From: Tetrahymena thermophila SB210
Lineage: Eukaryota > Ciliophora > Oligohymenophorea > Hymenostomatida > Tetrahymenidae
Assembly: GCF_000189635.1 (NCBI RefSeq)
Contig: NW_002476335.1
Coordinates: 682,001-746,000, forward strand
DNA: 64,000 nt
Reading direction: 5' to 3'
Below are positions 13,192 to 26,072 of the stretch, piece after piece. Under the pieces are notes generated by a model. The model did not search any database. It was not told the origin of the DNA and was given only the letters and a program-made list of their open reading frames with translations. Made by a program: the position numbers and the translations under genes. Positions within the stretch are counted from its first letter, which is position 1. Every line of letters starts with the position of its first letter.

Positions 13192-15250
13192 CCTAATTTA
13201 TACAGTTCATGATACAAATTTTTAAAGGAGAAAATAAGGTGTTTTTGAGATTAATAAATCTAAAGATTTTTTTATTTTGAAAGAATCATTTAAGAAAAAA
13301 AAAAATTAAATAAGATATTAAAAAAAAGCAAATAGTCTAAAATCGGAGAAATTATCAGTTGAAAATAATACAAACATAAGTAAGTAAGAAAGTAAAAGTG
13401 CACCAAAAGAAAACAAAATTAATTTATTTATCAGAAATAAATGACTAACATTTAATTTTATTTCTTATTCTTCTTATTCTATTATTTACTAAACATGTTA
13501 AATATTGCTTTAGCTATACTTTTGTTTCTTTAAGCTGACAGAAATGATTATGATTTGGCATACTTTATTACATTCTTCTCTCTATATGGAGTTTATGTGA
13601 TATATAGAATAGTAGATATTAAAATAGCTTGGTATTATTATAGTGGTTGTGAATTTATAATTTAAATACTTTTAGATATTTTTTAGTTAGGGTTTTTATA
13701 TTATTCTTTTTGGACAAATAGAGATACATTTGCAGTGGGTAATATGATATTTAGATTTATTCCTTAAATTATTATGTAGTACGTATTCATTTTTTGGCTA
13801 GGAATGATATAAAATGATTTTTCATACTTAAAACTTGCTTTGTTTATTAGTTATATATTATCTTTAGCCCTACTTAGTATTTTTTTGGTATTTTGTATTG
13901 AAGAGGAATATTACTCTGAAATAGGAAAATTCTTTAAAAAATTTTTGACTTTATTGACATATTTTATTAGTATTGGAACACTTGCTTTTTATAAAGATCA
14001 TTTTGGTCTTAACCTAGCTATTTACTAAATCTTTTTAATAGCATTAATGATAATAGGTTTAATAATAATAAAAAGAAAGTTTAATTACAAACTTTTTTTA
14101 CATATATTATTTTAGATAATTTTAACCAATATACTAAAGAAAAAAGGGGATCAATTTTTATCAAATGTAACTATTTACCTCGAAGTTTCACAATATGCTT
14201 GTGCATTAATAAGGTGTATTCTTTTGATATCGTATTGTCACTAAGATATTTTCAATTATGATTACATCTAGTAAAATTAACTATAAATAGTATCTACTTA
14301 CATGACATTATTTTTAAGCTCACTGTTTCTTATTTTATATTCAAAAAGGCTATATTAGATTTTGTTTTAGGTAAAATTATTTTATTTAAAAAGCGAAGAG
14401 TAAATAAATACTGCAAATACTATTATTTAAAGAAAATGTTACAAGTTGATTATTATAAGAATATATTTATAAAATAATCACCGCAATATGTTAGAAGAAA
14501 GTTTGATTGGTAATAAAATGAAGTTTTAAGATGAAGTATTAGCTTTTATAAGATATATGATGCAGTTTGATTAAGATCCATCTGTTTGGTTTATTTTTAT
14601 GACTAATTTTTTTGATTATTTTAAAAAATATTACTAGAAAATTGCTATTGAATTTGAAACTATATGTTAATTTGTGTTAGAATATATTCTATGGGATAAT
14701 TATATCGAATAGAAACTCTTCTAAATAATAATGTAAAGAAAGGAAAAAGGTTTTAGTTTCACCTAAACTAGTTAATAGATGATATAAAAAATTTCAAGTT
14801 AATATTAGAAAAAATTAATACAAGAAGATTTATCTAGTAATCTTTAAATTATTTGTTTTAATAAATTTATTTCAGATTAAATGACATTTGATCCAAATTA
14901 AATTATATATGATTTATATAATTAAAATTGAATCTAACCAATTATATTTTTCTAGTTAATTTAGAAACTTTATATTTTATTTATACTTGTATCCTATCAA
15001 ATTTATTTTACACTTGTTCACATAGATACATACAGAATAAATCAACAAACTTTAAAAAATTAGAACCATCATAATAATACAACATTTTTATTTTTTTTAA
15101 CTTTAAATATTTTAAATTTTCTGATAATTATTTATATGCAATTAATAATCACTTGTAACTAAATTAGATATATAAAGATAAATACATCTTTATACAAGCT
15201 TTTTTAAATAATATCTTATAAAAATATGATCAATTTCTTAGATCAATACT
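13192..15250 (+). repeat. Segmental duplication, copy 2
   Basis: The second copy of the segment at 9968-12020, offset by about 3.2 kb. It contains the intact paralogue. The copies differ by many substitutions and small indels, in coding and flanking DNA alike, so the event is not very recent. Confidence 0.85.
13441..14931 (+). CDS. Multi-span membrane protein, intact paralogue
   Basis: One uninterrupted 496-residue frame from ATG 13441 (MTNIQFYFLFFLFYYLLNML) to UGA 14929-14931. The N-terminal ~320 residues carry about seven hydrophobic segments. Marks shared with the neighbouring copy include FLQADRNDYD after the first segment, IFWLGMI, and LTYFISIGTLAFYKDHFGLN. The C-terminal ~170 residues are soluble-looking and helical: SEEQINTANTII, NKMKFQDEVLAFIRYMM and KGFSFTQTSQQMI. 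The layout, seven spans plus a cytoplasmic helical domain, could fit a receptor-like protein, but no family motif is recognised and I assign no function. The first copy is frameshifted, so this may be the working one. Confidence 0.8.
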
Positions 15251-16534
15251 CGATATTCAAATTAAAGCTGTACTCCTAATCTGATCTATTTTTATTAATT
15301 TAGAGGAAACATTTATAATTTTTAAATCTATTGATTAGTTTTTAATAATAGAGGCCAAAAAAGATGAGAAAATTTTTTATTAATTTTGAAACTAATAATC
15401 TAGTATATAAATAAATTATATTTAATAAAAAAATTTTTTTATGAAAATAAATGATAAAAATTTTTTAATTTAGATTTAAATATTTTTTGATTAATTAAAT
15501 AATTCATTTTTATTAATTTACCGAATACCGAATAAAAATTTTATTCGGCATAACCGAATATTCGGTCTATCCCTAGTATATATAATAAAAAATAATTTGA
15601 AAAGATATTTATAAAAATGAGTCAAATATGGTGATATTTGTCTGGTGAAAAAATGTGGCTGATGTTATATTATCTTAATGGAGATTATTTTGAAAATTAA
15701 ATGAAAGGAGAATATTACACTATTTATTCATAATTATAAAACTTATGGGATATCCTTAATAAAATTTAAATATTATAGAAATAAATTTTTTACTGTTTTT
15801 TAAATTTTTTTTATATTTTATGGACGACTGAATCAACTGACTTTTAAGTAGCAATAAATACATATTTGCGTTTTGAAATTATAATTTGATTTAATTAAAA
15901 AAGGAGAGTTAGCTAGATCTCCGTATTTAAGTATGTTGGCACTTATTATAAAAACTTATTTGATAAACAGAGTATTTGATTTTATATGATAGTTTTATAT
16001 CTGTTTCTTCAAATTTTATATGCCTGAATACATATAATTTAAAAATTTTGTATATTTATATAAATAAATTATCTTACATAATTCAATCAATTTATGAAGG
16101 ATATTATTTAAGTTAAGTTAATTTAGTTTAGTTTATTTTAATTATTAATTAAATTACTTTTGATAACCTTACAAAATCTATGGAAATTAATGTTTATGAG
16201 GGATTCTAACATAAAACTAAAAATCAAAACTGCTACTAATGGCAATTTTTTAATTAATCATTATTAATTTATTTATTATAAAAGGTTTTTAAAAAATTTT
16301 ATATCAACATTAAAAATTTAATTCAACATGTTTATCTTTAAAATAACAACTAAATGAGTGAATTTTACTTTTAAAATTTTTATATGTTTCTTTAAATAAA
16401 TTTATATTAGAGTTTAATTTAAAATACTCGTTATAAAAAGATAAACTGGCCAGCTAGATTGATAATCTTTATTAAAGAAATAAGACTTTAGTGATATTGT
16501 TTAGAAAAGTAAATAGGATTAAATAAATAAAAAG
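15251..16534. other. Spacer upstream of the LRR pseudokinase gene
   Basis: AT-rich spacer of about 1.3 kb without a supported gene. It contains an unusual cluster of CCGAAT/ATTCGG palindromes at 15521-15565, annotated separately. Confidence 0.5.
15521..15565. repeat. Palindrome cluster of CCGAAT/ATTCGG
   Basis: A 45-base island of G+C-containing palindromes in AT-rich DNA. CCGAATA at 15521 is followed by a perfect inverted repeat at 15528-15548 (CCGAATAAAA-A-TTTTATTCGG) and a perfect 12-base palindrome CCGAATATTCGG at 15554-15565. This could be the end of an old transposon, a hairpin, or a protein-binding site. Confidence 0.6.
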
Positions 16535-19500
16535 ATGGATACTTCTTAAAGCATCTAAATCAGCAAGTACTCTCAGTCAGAAGAAGAAATCATAAAAGAC
16601 TTTTTGTAACAAAAAAAATATATATTTGAAAAGATATTACAAAAAGGAGATTTCTCTGAAGTTGTTTTAGCCCATTCTGAAAATCTTAACAAAAAAGTTG
16701 CAATTAAGATTCTAAAAAATACTGATGAGTAAAATAAGATCAATTTTGAAGAGTTCAAAAAGGAAATAAGAGCATTTGAGATGTTAAAGGGAGAAAAATA
16801 CATATTACCATTCATCGAATAAATCTAGGATGATAAGCTGAACTTATTCGCAGTTGTCACTGAATTTTGTGATAGTAAAAAATCATTAAGATCAATATAA
16901 ATATAGATTTTGACTTTTATAAAAAAAAAGGTAATTTAGCATCCATTTTTAAGCTTAATAAGCTTGACTTGAAACAAATCTTAGCTTTGACTTATTAATT
17001 ACTAAGAGGCTTAGTTCTTCTAGAAAATAAGGGAATTATTCTTGGCCATATTAAGTCTGATAACATTTTATACAGTAGATCTAAAAACTAATTCATGATT
17101 GGTAACATTAATTCTTTTTTTAGATAGATATATAATTTACTTACTTTTTTCTATCAATAAATAATCTAGCCAATTCGAGTCATTATAAGATTGATTAGTA
17201 TAATGAAAATGTACTTTATTAAAAGGATTTCTAATGGATTTTAATTTATATTTTATTTTTATTTATTTTAATAGCAGCAAGGAACAAACTAAAAATCAAA
17301 ATCTCAAGAAGATTCAGATAAGTAGAACTAAAAAAATATTCTAGTAAATAAAAAATATCTAATAAATTTTTTCTAAAATTTATATTTTAAATTATAAAAA
17401 TAGGTAGATATTTACTAAATTGGATTACTTGTTATTGAAGCTTTACTCTAAAGACCTCTTGAAAATGAAGAATCACTTAATTTGAATGATTAAGATTTAC
17501 TGAAAGTTCTACCAAGCCTTCAAACCTCTGAACACTATGAATTCATTCATAATTTTTTTTGTAAAATGGTAAACAAGGATATATCTTAAAGGCTTTAACC
17601 TGAGGATCTCATCAAAAATTTAGAATAATTTGGTATTGATGAAGCATCCCTGAATTAGCTAATATTAAATAAAAGCGTTGAAAATTAATCAAAGCCGTTA
17701 AAAAGGCTTTTAATTAATAAAAGGAATATAGAAAAGGACCTCTATTAATCAAATGATTACTCATATGACATTTTAGAAATAAATCTAAGGTATGTTAAAT
17801 AATTATTGTTAATTACTTTTGGGGTTTTAATTAGTTTTATCAAAAAATCAAAAGTAGAACTAAAAAAAATAAAATTTATTATTAATATTTTCCTAATTAT
17901 TAATTAAATTAATTAATAAATATTATTATTTTAAACAAATCTAATTAATTTCTTTTCATATTAAAATTCAAAAGTAAGTACAAGATAGGGATAGAAGAAG
18001 TTAATTTATTGGTAGAAAAAATGAAAAAATTTGATTTGACTAAATTAATAATTAACTTAAGGTATTTAATTTATTATTTCTATTTTTAAAATTTGATGAT
18101 GTTTTTTATTAGATTTGTTTTTTAATGAATAATCTTATTTAAAATGAACAGCTACTGGGATATTGGTAATGATGAATGCTAAAGCATAGCAAGTGCTTTA
18201 AAAAGCTATAAAAATATTACTGAGTTAAGTCTTAAATTCAGGTATTTGTTTTAATAATATTTTTTTGCTTTGTTTTCAAAATATTTTGTTTTATTTAATT
18301 TAAATAAGAAAGAATTATTTTGAAGATGAAGGAATCTAATTTATTGCTGAATCTATTTCCAATTATGAAAATATTTCTCACTTAACTCTCAATTTCAGGT
18401 AAACTTTAAAAATTTTTAAATAATTACTTAGTTATAAAAATATTCATAAATAATTTTAACTTTCTTATGATATTATCTACCATCAATCATGATTAATAGA
18501 GATATAATTATATTTTATACAAATTTTTTTACAAAAATTTATCACTACTCTTAATTAATTTTTATCAAAATTTTATTTTTCGATTCTTTCTTTCATCACA
18601 TTATCGATGAATTAATTCATTAATTTAATATAGGGGAGTTTATATGTAGAAAAACAGAATTGAGGACATTGCTAATGCGATATCTAAGTATAAAAATGTT
18701 ATTAGTTTGAATATCAATTTAAGGTAATCTTTAAAAATTTCAAAATAAATTTTTTCTTTTATTTACATAAATTAAAGAACTAATTTATTATTTATTTATT
18801 TTTATTTCTTATTCATTTACTTACTTGTTACATATTATATTAGTGAAACTTTCATCGATAATAAAGAATGCTAAATTATAGCAAATTTTATATAGAACTA
18901 CTAAAATCTTATTGAGCTGAATCTTAATTTAAGGTAAGTAAATTTGTTTGTTTTGGAGAGTTAATCTATAAAATTTATTTATCCTATTTATTAAAAATTG
19001 ATTAATTTTTATTTTAATTTTTTATTAGATAAAATTCAATCAATTTAGAAGGAATAAAAAGTATTTCAAACGCTTTAGAGAAGCTTTAATATATTACAAA
19101 ATTGAGACTTAATTTGATGTAAGTATTTTTTTCGATTTCCAAATGAATATTATTATTTTATTCTTTAAGCTTGCTTATTTTACTTTAATTTATTTTGAGA
19201 TTTTTCATTGGTTAATCTAAACTTGTATTAGATTTAATTCGTTAGGTGATGAAGAAATTAATAACATAGCTAGTGCTATTGAGAAATATCAAAACTTGAC
19301 TTAATTAATACTTTTATTTAAGTAATTTTCTTATATTATTTACTTTAAGAAATTTAATAATTTATTTAAACTAATATCTTTTTGAATTAATAGTTTTATC
19401 ATTTATTTTTTTCAAATAAATATTAAATAGTACCAATAATATCACAAGTGATGGAGCTAAAAGTATAGCGAATTCCTTAAAGAATTACAAATTAATTACT

Positions 19501-22500
19501 GAATTATAAATTTCTTTATGGTAGATTGGAAATTATTTAATTAGCATAAATTTTTAATTTAGAAATATTATTAAAATTATCTATTTTTTTAATTTAGATA
19601 TTCAATTTCTATTTCTAATCTTTATATATTTTATTTAAAAATCAATTCAGTGGAAATTATATTAATCCACAAGGAGCAGAAAGTATAGCACAGGCTATTT
19701 CAAACTACCAATACATTAATAAGCTTAATCTTTAATTCGGGTAAATAAAGAATAAATATAATTTTATTTATTTAAATTGACTTAAAATTTTTTAAATTAA
19801 ATGAATAAAAGTCTTTTTTAATAGAATCCTCCATTATAATCTAAATTGATATCTTTTAGCTAATATAAAAAATTTATTTTATTTAGTAGGGTTTTTTTTA
19901 CTTGCAAATTTTTCTATTTATCTTATTCTAAATTTAATATAAAAGAATAAATAAAAAATTTTAAGCTCTTATTTATTTTTTAAATTTTCTATTTTTAAAA
20001 ACTAGCTTTGATCGTTTTGGAGATGAAGGTATTATACCGATTGCAAATGCAATTAAGAAATACGAAAATATTACTGATTTGAAGCTTGATATATGGTAAT
20101 TTTTTTAATTTCGCATAATTTTAATAGAAATTAAATTAACTAAAATGATTTTTATTAAATAATTTTTTTCATTTTTTGTCTTAAAACTATCTTACAGTAA
20201 TATATTTATTAATAGTGTTTGTAATATGACAACAGAAGGACTATAGAGTATTGCTGATGCTATCTCCAACTATCAAAAATTGAATTGTTTACATCTTGAT
20301 GTGAGGTAATAACTTTAATTTATTTATGTTCGTTCATATTTCTTTTATTTTATTATAATTAATTTTATTATTTTGTTTATAGTGACAATAACATAAACGA
20401 TGAAGGTATAAAAAGTATAGCGAACACCATTTCTAAATATCAAAATCTCCAAGAATTAGATTTAACATTACAGTAATTAAATTTTATCTAAGTTTTTCAA
20501 ACTAAAAAAAGCTAAATTTTTATTTTATTATATGTTTTAAAACATTATTAAATTTTTTTTTTTTGAAATGTGTATTAGTGATTTTCCCTCTTTAAGCCTT
20601 AATTCCTTTTAGAGTCTTTCAGATGCATTTGAAAATTTATAAAAATTGACTAAGTTAAAACTTTATTTTGGGTAAAATTTAAATCTACTTTATTTATTTT
20701 TTCAAGAAATAATTAAAAAATGTATGTGTTTAATTTAATATTTTACTTTATTTAATAATAATTACATTTTCTCTCCTAACTATTTTTTTATTAAAAGCCA
20801 CAATATTGGTATTTAAGGGGCATAAGCTATTGCTAACGGAATTAAGGACTACTAAAACGTCTCTGATTTGACACTTGTATTTAAGTAATTTATTAGGTTT
20901 TATAAAATTTATTATATTAAATTAATAAATTCATTTTATTTTTTTCATTAATTTATTACCTTCAATAAAATTTATTTCTTTTTTAATTTATTTTTAATAA
21001 ATTATATTTTACTAGGTGTTGCACTATTTTAGATGAGGGACCTCAGCACATTGGAAATGCCATACAAAACTACAAAAAGCTAACTAACTTAAAATTAGTA
21101 TTTGAGTAATAATCTATTTTTACTTTTTTCGTTTCATTTTATCTTTTCAAATAAATTAAATTAAATTATAATATTAAATTGTATATTTCAATTTTTTGCT
21201 TTTCAATTTAATTGATTGTTTGTTTATATGATTAGATAAGACACAGTATAGGCTTAGGGTGCAAAAAGTATCGCAAATGCAATCAAAAACTTTTAAGATC
21301 TTGAAGAATTGTCTCTTTAGTTTTTGTAAATTAAATAAAATACATTGTTGTTTAATAAATAAAAAAATAGTACTCAATCTAAATTAGATAACTAAATTAT
21401 TAGTTATATATTTTTAACCAAAAATTTTCCTTTTTTTAAAAGTTTTATTTATAAACTAATTAAACCCTAAAATTTATTTCAAACTTTTTATGAAAGCTCT
21501 TATTTATTTATGAATTAAACTACATTTGCTTATTCGTAGAAATTTTAATCTTATTACTTACTTTTTCTTTTTTAAATTATTTAAATATATTTTAGTGAAA
21601 ATTATCTTGAGAATGAAGGAGTTAAATATATTGCAGAGGCAATTTAGAATCTTCAAAAAATTACTAAGTTAGATCTTAGCTTCGGGTATTTTTTTTTTAA
21701 TAAAATAATTAATTAATTGTTAAATTTTAGTTTATTTTTATTTTAATTTGAATTACTTTTTAGTTTATTTTACTTATGTCAATAAAGAAATTAACTTATT
21801 AAAATATTTTAAAAGCATAAATGAAATTGGTTCTGAGGGAGCAATCAGTATTGCATAAGCAATTCAGAATTATCAAAATATTTTTTCACTTTATATAAGT
21901 TTTTAGTAATATAATTAAATTATAAATACTTTCTTATAACTAAAACATTATTTTTTATTATTTAATATTTAAATTTCATTTTATAGTAAAAATGAAATTG
22001 GAGATGATGGAGTTATAAGCATTGCAAATGCTATAGAAAATTATAAATATCTTGCTTATTTGAATCTTGGTTTTGAGTAATTTTTAAAGTTTTTTTATTC
22101 GCATTCAACTCTTGGATAGAAAATAACACCAATTCAAATACTTTATTTAATTTAACTTTATAAGAAAACTTATTTAATTGAACCTGAAAATTGAATAAAT
22201 GCTTTTTTTTAGAGCTATTTTATAAAGAAATATAAATATTAAAGTTTATTTTTTTAATAATATATCATTTTTATATAAATAGAAGCAATAAATAAATTAG
22301 CAAGAATGTCAGAGAGAATATAAAAAATAAATTCAAAAATTATGAACCAGGATTTGGTTTTGATTGTATCTTTCATTTTATCTTTAATTATAAAGCTAAA
22401 ATTATTATTTTAAATAAATAAAATAAGATTACTGAAACAGATACATCTTAAGGATCAATATTTTAATAAAATAAAATTATTGTATTGACTCATTTTAAAA

Positions 22501-22736
22501 ATCAATAAAACATAATTGTTATATCATTTTCTGTTTTTTCTATATACAAATAAGTAAAATTTAGAATTTTTAAAGAAGTAAATAATTTTTTTTAAAATTT
22601 GTATCTCTTACTTAACACATAAATATAAATGCTTACTCAAATATATTTTATTTGTTATATAGTAGATTTTATTCAATTTTAACAAATACAATTTGATTAA
22701 GATCTAAAAGATCTTTTAAACCACAATAAATGTTGA
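16535..22736 (+). CDS. Pseudokinase with 19 leucine-rich repeats
   Basis: About 1055 residues from 25 exons. Five exons (16535-16874, 16931-17101, 17170-17210, 17275-17343, 17404-17789) encode a protein-kinase fold. It keeps VAIKIL and an alpha-C Glu (FKKEIRAFEML). The catalytic loop reads GIILGHIKSDNIL where kinases have HRDLKxxN, the glycine loop has one Gly (KGDFSEV), and no DFG is seen, so catalysis is unlikely. Nineteen exons, 17975-22076, follow, each a 29-31 residue leucine-rich repeat of ribonuclease-inhibitor type, with consensus near DEGIxSIANAIxxYxNLTxL. All repeat introns fall in phase 2, so repeats can be added or lost without a frameshift. The last exon begins 22283 (NKQISKNVRENIKNKF); its tail runs to UGA 22734-22736, though the true C terminus could be shorter. 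Probably a scaffold or sensor. Confidence 0.85.
17975..22076 (+). repeat. Array of 19 one-repeat LRR exons
   Basis: Exon boundaries: 17975-18061, 18152-18241, 18309-18398, 18634-18723, 18844-18933, 19029-19118, 19232-19321, 19431-19520, 19651-19740, 20006-20095, 20216-20305, 20383-20472, 20579-20671, 20798-20884, 21016-21105, 21236-21325, 21596-21685, 21816-21905, 21987-22076. Sixteen are exactly 90 bases; the others are 87, 93 and 87. Each begins with one base and ends with two bases of a split codon. Introns are 66-270 bases, AT-rich and not obviously alike. Confidence 0.9.
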
Positions 22737-24022
22737 CCAAATACGTATTTATTTGAGGAAGAGGTATATTATTAATTTGAGGCTTTATTTTAAATTTTTT
22801 TGGCATTTCCTTACAGAAAAGTCGAAATGTTAGGTTAGCAATTAAAAAAATTTGTTATATACAATTTTTCCGGTAGTAATTCAATATTTTATTTGTTTTG
22901 GATTGCGATAATTTTAAATATAAAAATGAATTTAAAACAATAAAAAATACTTTTTCAATTTATTAATTAGTTTTTTTGTTTGATTTATTTTTTTTTTTAA
23001 ATGTACACATTTATTTTCTTCATTTATCTCTCTTAATCTAACTCATTTTTTATTTTCAGCTTCTCTTTTTATTTTTAATTAATTAATTTCTTATAATTTC
23101 ATATTATTTTCTTAGAATAGAAATAAATACTCAAATATCTAAATGATTTCAGAATAGAACTTAAAATTAATTTTTATTATATTTATATTTTTATTTATTT
23201 ATTTTATTATGTATTTATTGGATGTACAATCATTTTAAATAAAATAAGCCAGTGTATTATTTTCAATTTTCCTATCATTTAGAATAGGGTCCTGTTAAAA
23301 CTTTAATAAACAATATACCAAACATTTGTCTAAATTTCTTTTAATTAAATATTTATTAGTATTAGATAGCCTATCCTAAATAATAAAGGCATTTAACTCT
23401 AAATTTATTAATTTAAATAAATAAAATAAGATTAATAAAATCAATACATCTGAAAAATCAATATATTAATATTAGCATATTGATTCAGCTTTAAAATCAA
23501 TAAAGCATTATTACTATTATAAGAAAAATTTAGAGATTAATTAAGAAGTAAATTAATTTTTAATAAATTTATGAATTCTTACTTAACACAACATATAAAT
23601 GCATACTCAAATACATTTTATTTATTATTTAATTGATTTGCTTCAATTAAAACAGATATTATGTGGTTAATATCTAAAAGATCTTTTAATCCTCAATAGA
23701 TATTTTCAAAAAAATCCAAAAATCCATAGAATTAATATTGTTATAGAAGTTTTTAAAAGACTAAAATATATTTAAGATTATTTTTTAGGTTTTTTTTACT
23801 TTATGTTATTGATAATTGTTTGTTAAAGAAAAATGAACAATGAAGAATTTTAAATATTTTTATAGTTAGATTTATAATGTGAGTTATTAAAAATGTAATT
23901 ATAAATGCAATAAAAAATATTAATTTTATAGTTTTTTAGTAGATTTAATATAGAGTAATATTTTATAGGTTTATTTGAATTTTTAGGTTTTAATTTTTTT
24001 TTTTATGAATTAGTTTTAATTT
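22737..24022. other. Spacer with a relic of the LRR gene 3' end
   Basis: No intact gene is visible. About 23390-23720 is a diverged copy of 22400-22740, which is the end of the LRR pseudokinase gene or its 3' UTR; shared strings include ATCTAAAAGATCTTTTAA and CTTACTTAACACA. The rest is AT-rich. Confidence 0.6.
23390..23720 (+). repeat. Diverged copy of the LRR gene 3' region
   Basis: This stretch aligns by eye with about 22400-22740, about 980 bases upstream. Both contain AAATAAATAAAATAAGATTA, TAAATGCnTACTCAAATA and the palindromic ATCTAAAAGATCTTTTAA. No LRR exon accompanies the copy, so it looks like what remains of a deleted tandem paralogue. Confidence 0.65.
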
Positions 24023-25486
24023 TCAGTTTCCTAGTGAAACAAAAAATGTATCATTAAAGGCTGATACAACTTTATCAACTAAGCTATGGAGTTTTTTAAC
24101 TTTAGAGTCAAAGTAAAAACTAGTTTTGCATATTTTTGGCAAATAATCAACTTCTAGCTTTTCTTTTTGTATCTAAAGAGGTTCTTTTAAAGACTAAAAA
24201 AGCTGAGATTTTATTAAAACTTTAAATGGATGATCACTCTTCTGATTACTATAAGTGTAAGCTCTTCTGAAGAAAGCATCTTCTTCTTTGATACCATATT
24301 CACAGAGACTTATAAACTGTTCTTCTTATTTGAATTTTTGGAGAGTAAAAGTTTCTATTGAGTAATGTTCATCATTTTATAAATTAAATACTGCTACTTT
24401 ATTGTTACCCTCATATATTGCATGCTTTTAATTATTGCAAAAGAGAGTAAGTGTACCTGGCCAAATGAAAATATGATGGCCTGGCTTTAAATCTATAACC
24501 TTACTTCTACTTTAAAGCTATCTAGTATCTATGTAAGGATTTGAATAATCAGTTTCATCAAGAACCGGCCAAAATAAATAGAGCTGGTCTTAACGTATTT
24601 TATTGTCTATAAAGAAGTTATGGTTAGCCACTCTATACTCTTTGTTAATCACATCTAAAATATTCCTATTCAATTTAATAAACAAATTATTTGATATTCT
24701 TACAATCTGCATCAATAAATTCTCTTTTAAATATTATTGGTTATAATAATAAAAATCAATTATTTTTGAAGTACTTTTGACTTTAGTCAATTTCTTGTTA
24801 TTTAATATTTTTGCTGTAAAAAGTATTCTATGATCAATTCTAAATAAAAATAATTATTTTTACTTGATTGTTGAAAAAAGATCTTAGTTGCTTTACTCGT
24901 TCCATATTCCTTGAGCCTTTTAAACTACTTTCTATATTTTTAAGTCTAATGCTGATTCATCTTTAAGTATTTCTTTGAATTTTTATCTTGATATATAAAT
25001 TATCACATTCTTGTATTAGCGATTTCCAATCAATTCTACTTCTTATACAAGAGAGATTTCTAGCAAATCTAAAAATTATATTTTTTATCCGCTGTGGAGA
25101 AATAGTTATTAATTCTCTTGATTATGTGAGTCTCTTTCTAGCAACCTCTCTATATTGGAAGGATTTTAATGAAGATTTGGTAAAAAGATTTTTTTATCAT
25201 AAAGATAGTGCTAATAAAGTATGTCATATTAGTCGTAATCAACAAGACTAAAAAAAAAGCAATCTTTTGTTTGCCTGGTGTGATATATAACAAACATTGT
25301 TTTGATTTTTTTTTCTAAGTTTGCCTATTCCTACTAATGTTAGTCATTCTAATCTAATTAGATATGAGAAATATCAAAGCTAAAAACAACTTCACCATCA
25401 CCTTCGCCTCTAAAAACCTTAAAAGTCCATATTCTTTCTTTAATGCACTTCAAAAAATACTACTTTTAGTCTTTTAACTTAATCAT
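24023..25486 (-). CDS. Hypothetical protein, 487 residues
   Basis: A single-exon frame read leftward from ATG 25486 (MIKLKDQKQYFLKCIKERIW) to UGA 24025-24023 (...SLGN). All codons between are sense under the ciliate code and the composition is strongly protein-like. Visible traits: an N-terminal patch VFRGEGDGEVVFSF, a middle patch LLEISLVQEVELIGNRQYKN, and a C-terminal half with DQLYLFWPVLDETDYSN and VIDLKPGHHIFIWPG. No signal peptide or membrane segment is evident. I do not recognise the family; it may be ciliate-specific. The 3' end lies in the spacer after the LRR gene, so the two genes converge. Confidence 0.8.
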
Positions 25487-26072
25487 ATTTATTGTTTTAT
25501 TCAAAAGCTTCTATCCAATTTGTTTAGTTTGTTAAAGAAACCTATGTAATTTATTATTAATGATTATTATAATTATTATTATTATTTCAAATATATTTTT
25601 ATATTTACAAAAACTTCTATTTGTAAAACCTTATATAAATCATTGAATTTCTTATGTATTGAAAATTTCTAATTATAAGTTTTTATGTAATCAATCAGTC
25701 AGTCAATCAGCTTTGAATTTTTATTAGATAAATACAAACCCTATTTTAGCACTGGGATTAAGCATTTATTAATTTATTAAATTTCTTTCTATTTCTTTTA
25801 ATGGTTCAAAAGTTCTTAAAAAAAAAAATTCTAAATCGATTTTAATTCTTTTTTTCAAATTTAGAAACAAATTTAACAAATTCTTATTTGGTCTAAAGTT
25901 ATGAATAGATTTTTATCAAATAATAATTTTAAAAAGATTAAAAAACTTGAAATTATTTTGAATAAAATCTCATATAAAATTTTAGTAAATATAATATTAT
26001 TTCTTCTCTGAGACATTAATTTTTTAATAGATAACACGAAAAATTATTAAAATAAAATTATGAGGTATTTTT
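25487..26072. other. Spacer with a short tetranucleotide run
   Basis: AT-rich DNA between two leftward genes, with no gene seen. A small TCAA/TCAG run lies at 25690-25711 (AATCAATCAGTCAGTCAATC). Confidence 0.5.

Noticed and set aside
10183-14931. Retroelement or DNA transposon as cause of the duplicated segment
   Set aside because: No reverse transcriptase, transposase, terminal repeats or target-site duplication is visible; plain tandem duplication suffices.
16573-16815. 80-codon minus-strand frame
   Set aside because: It lies wholly opposite the first exon of the LRR pseudokinase, which has clear kinase motifs.
24060-24095. tRNA-like string (GATACAACTTTATCAACTAAGC, D-arm-like on the minus strand)
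   Set aside because: It lies inside the 487-residue minus-strand gene, where it codes for LHSLVDKVVSAF, and no acceptor stem pairs around it.
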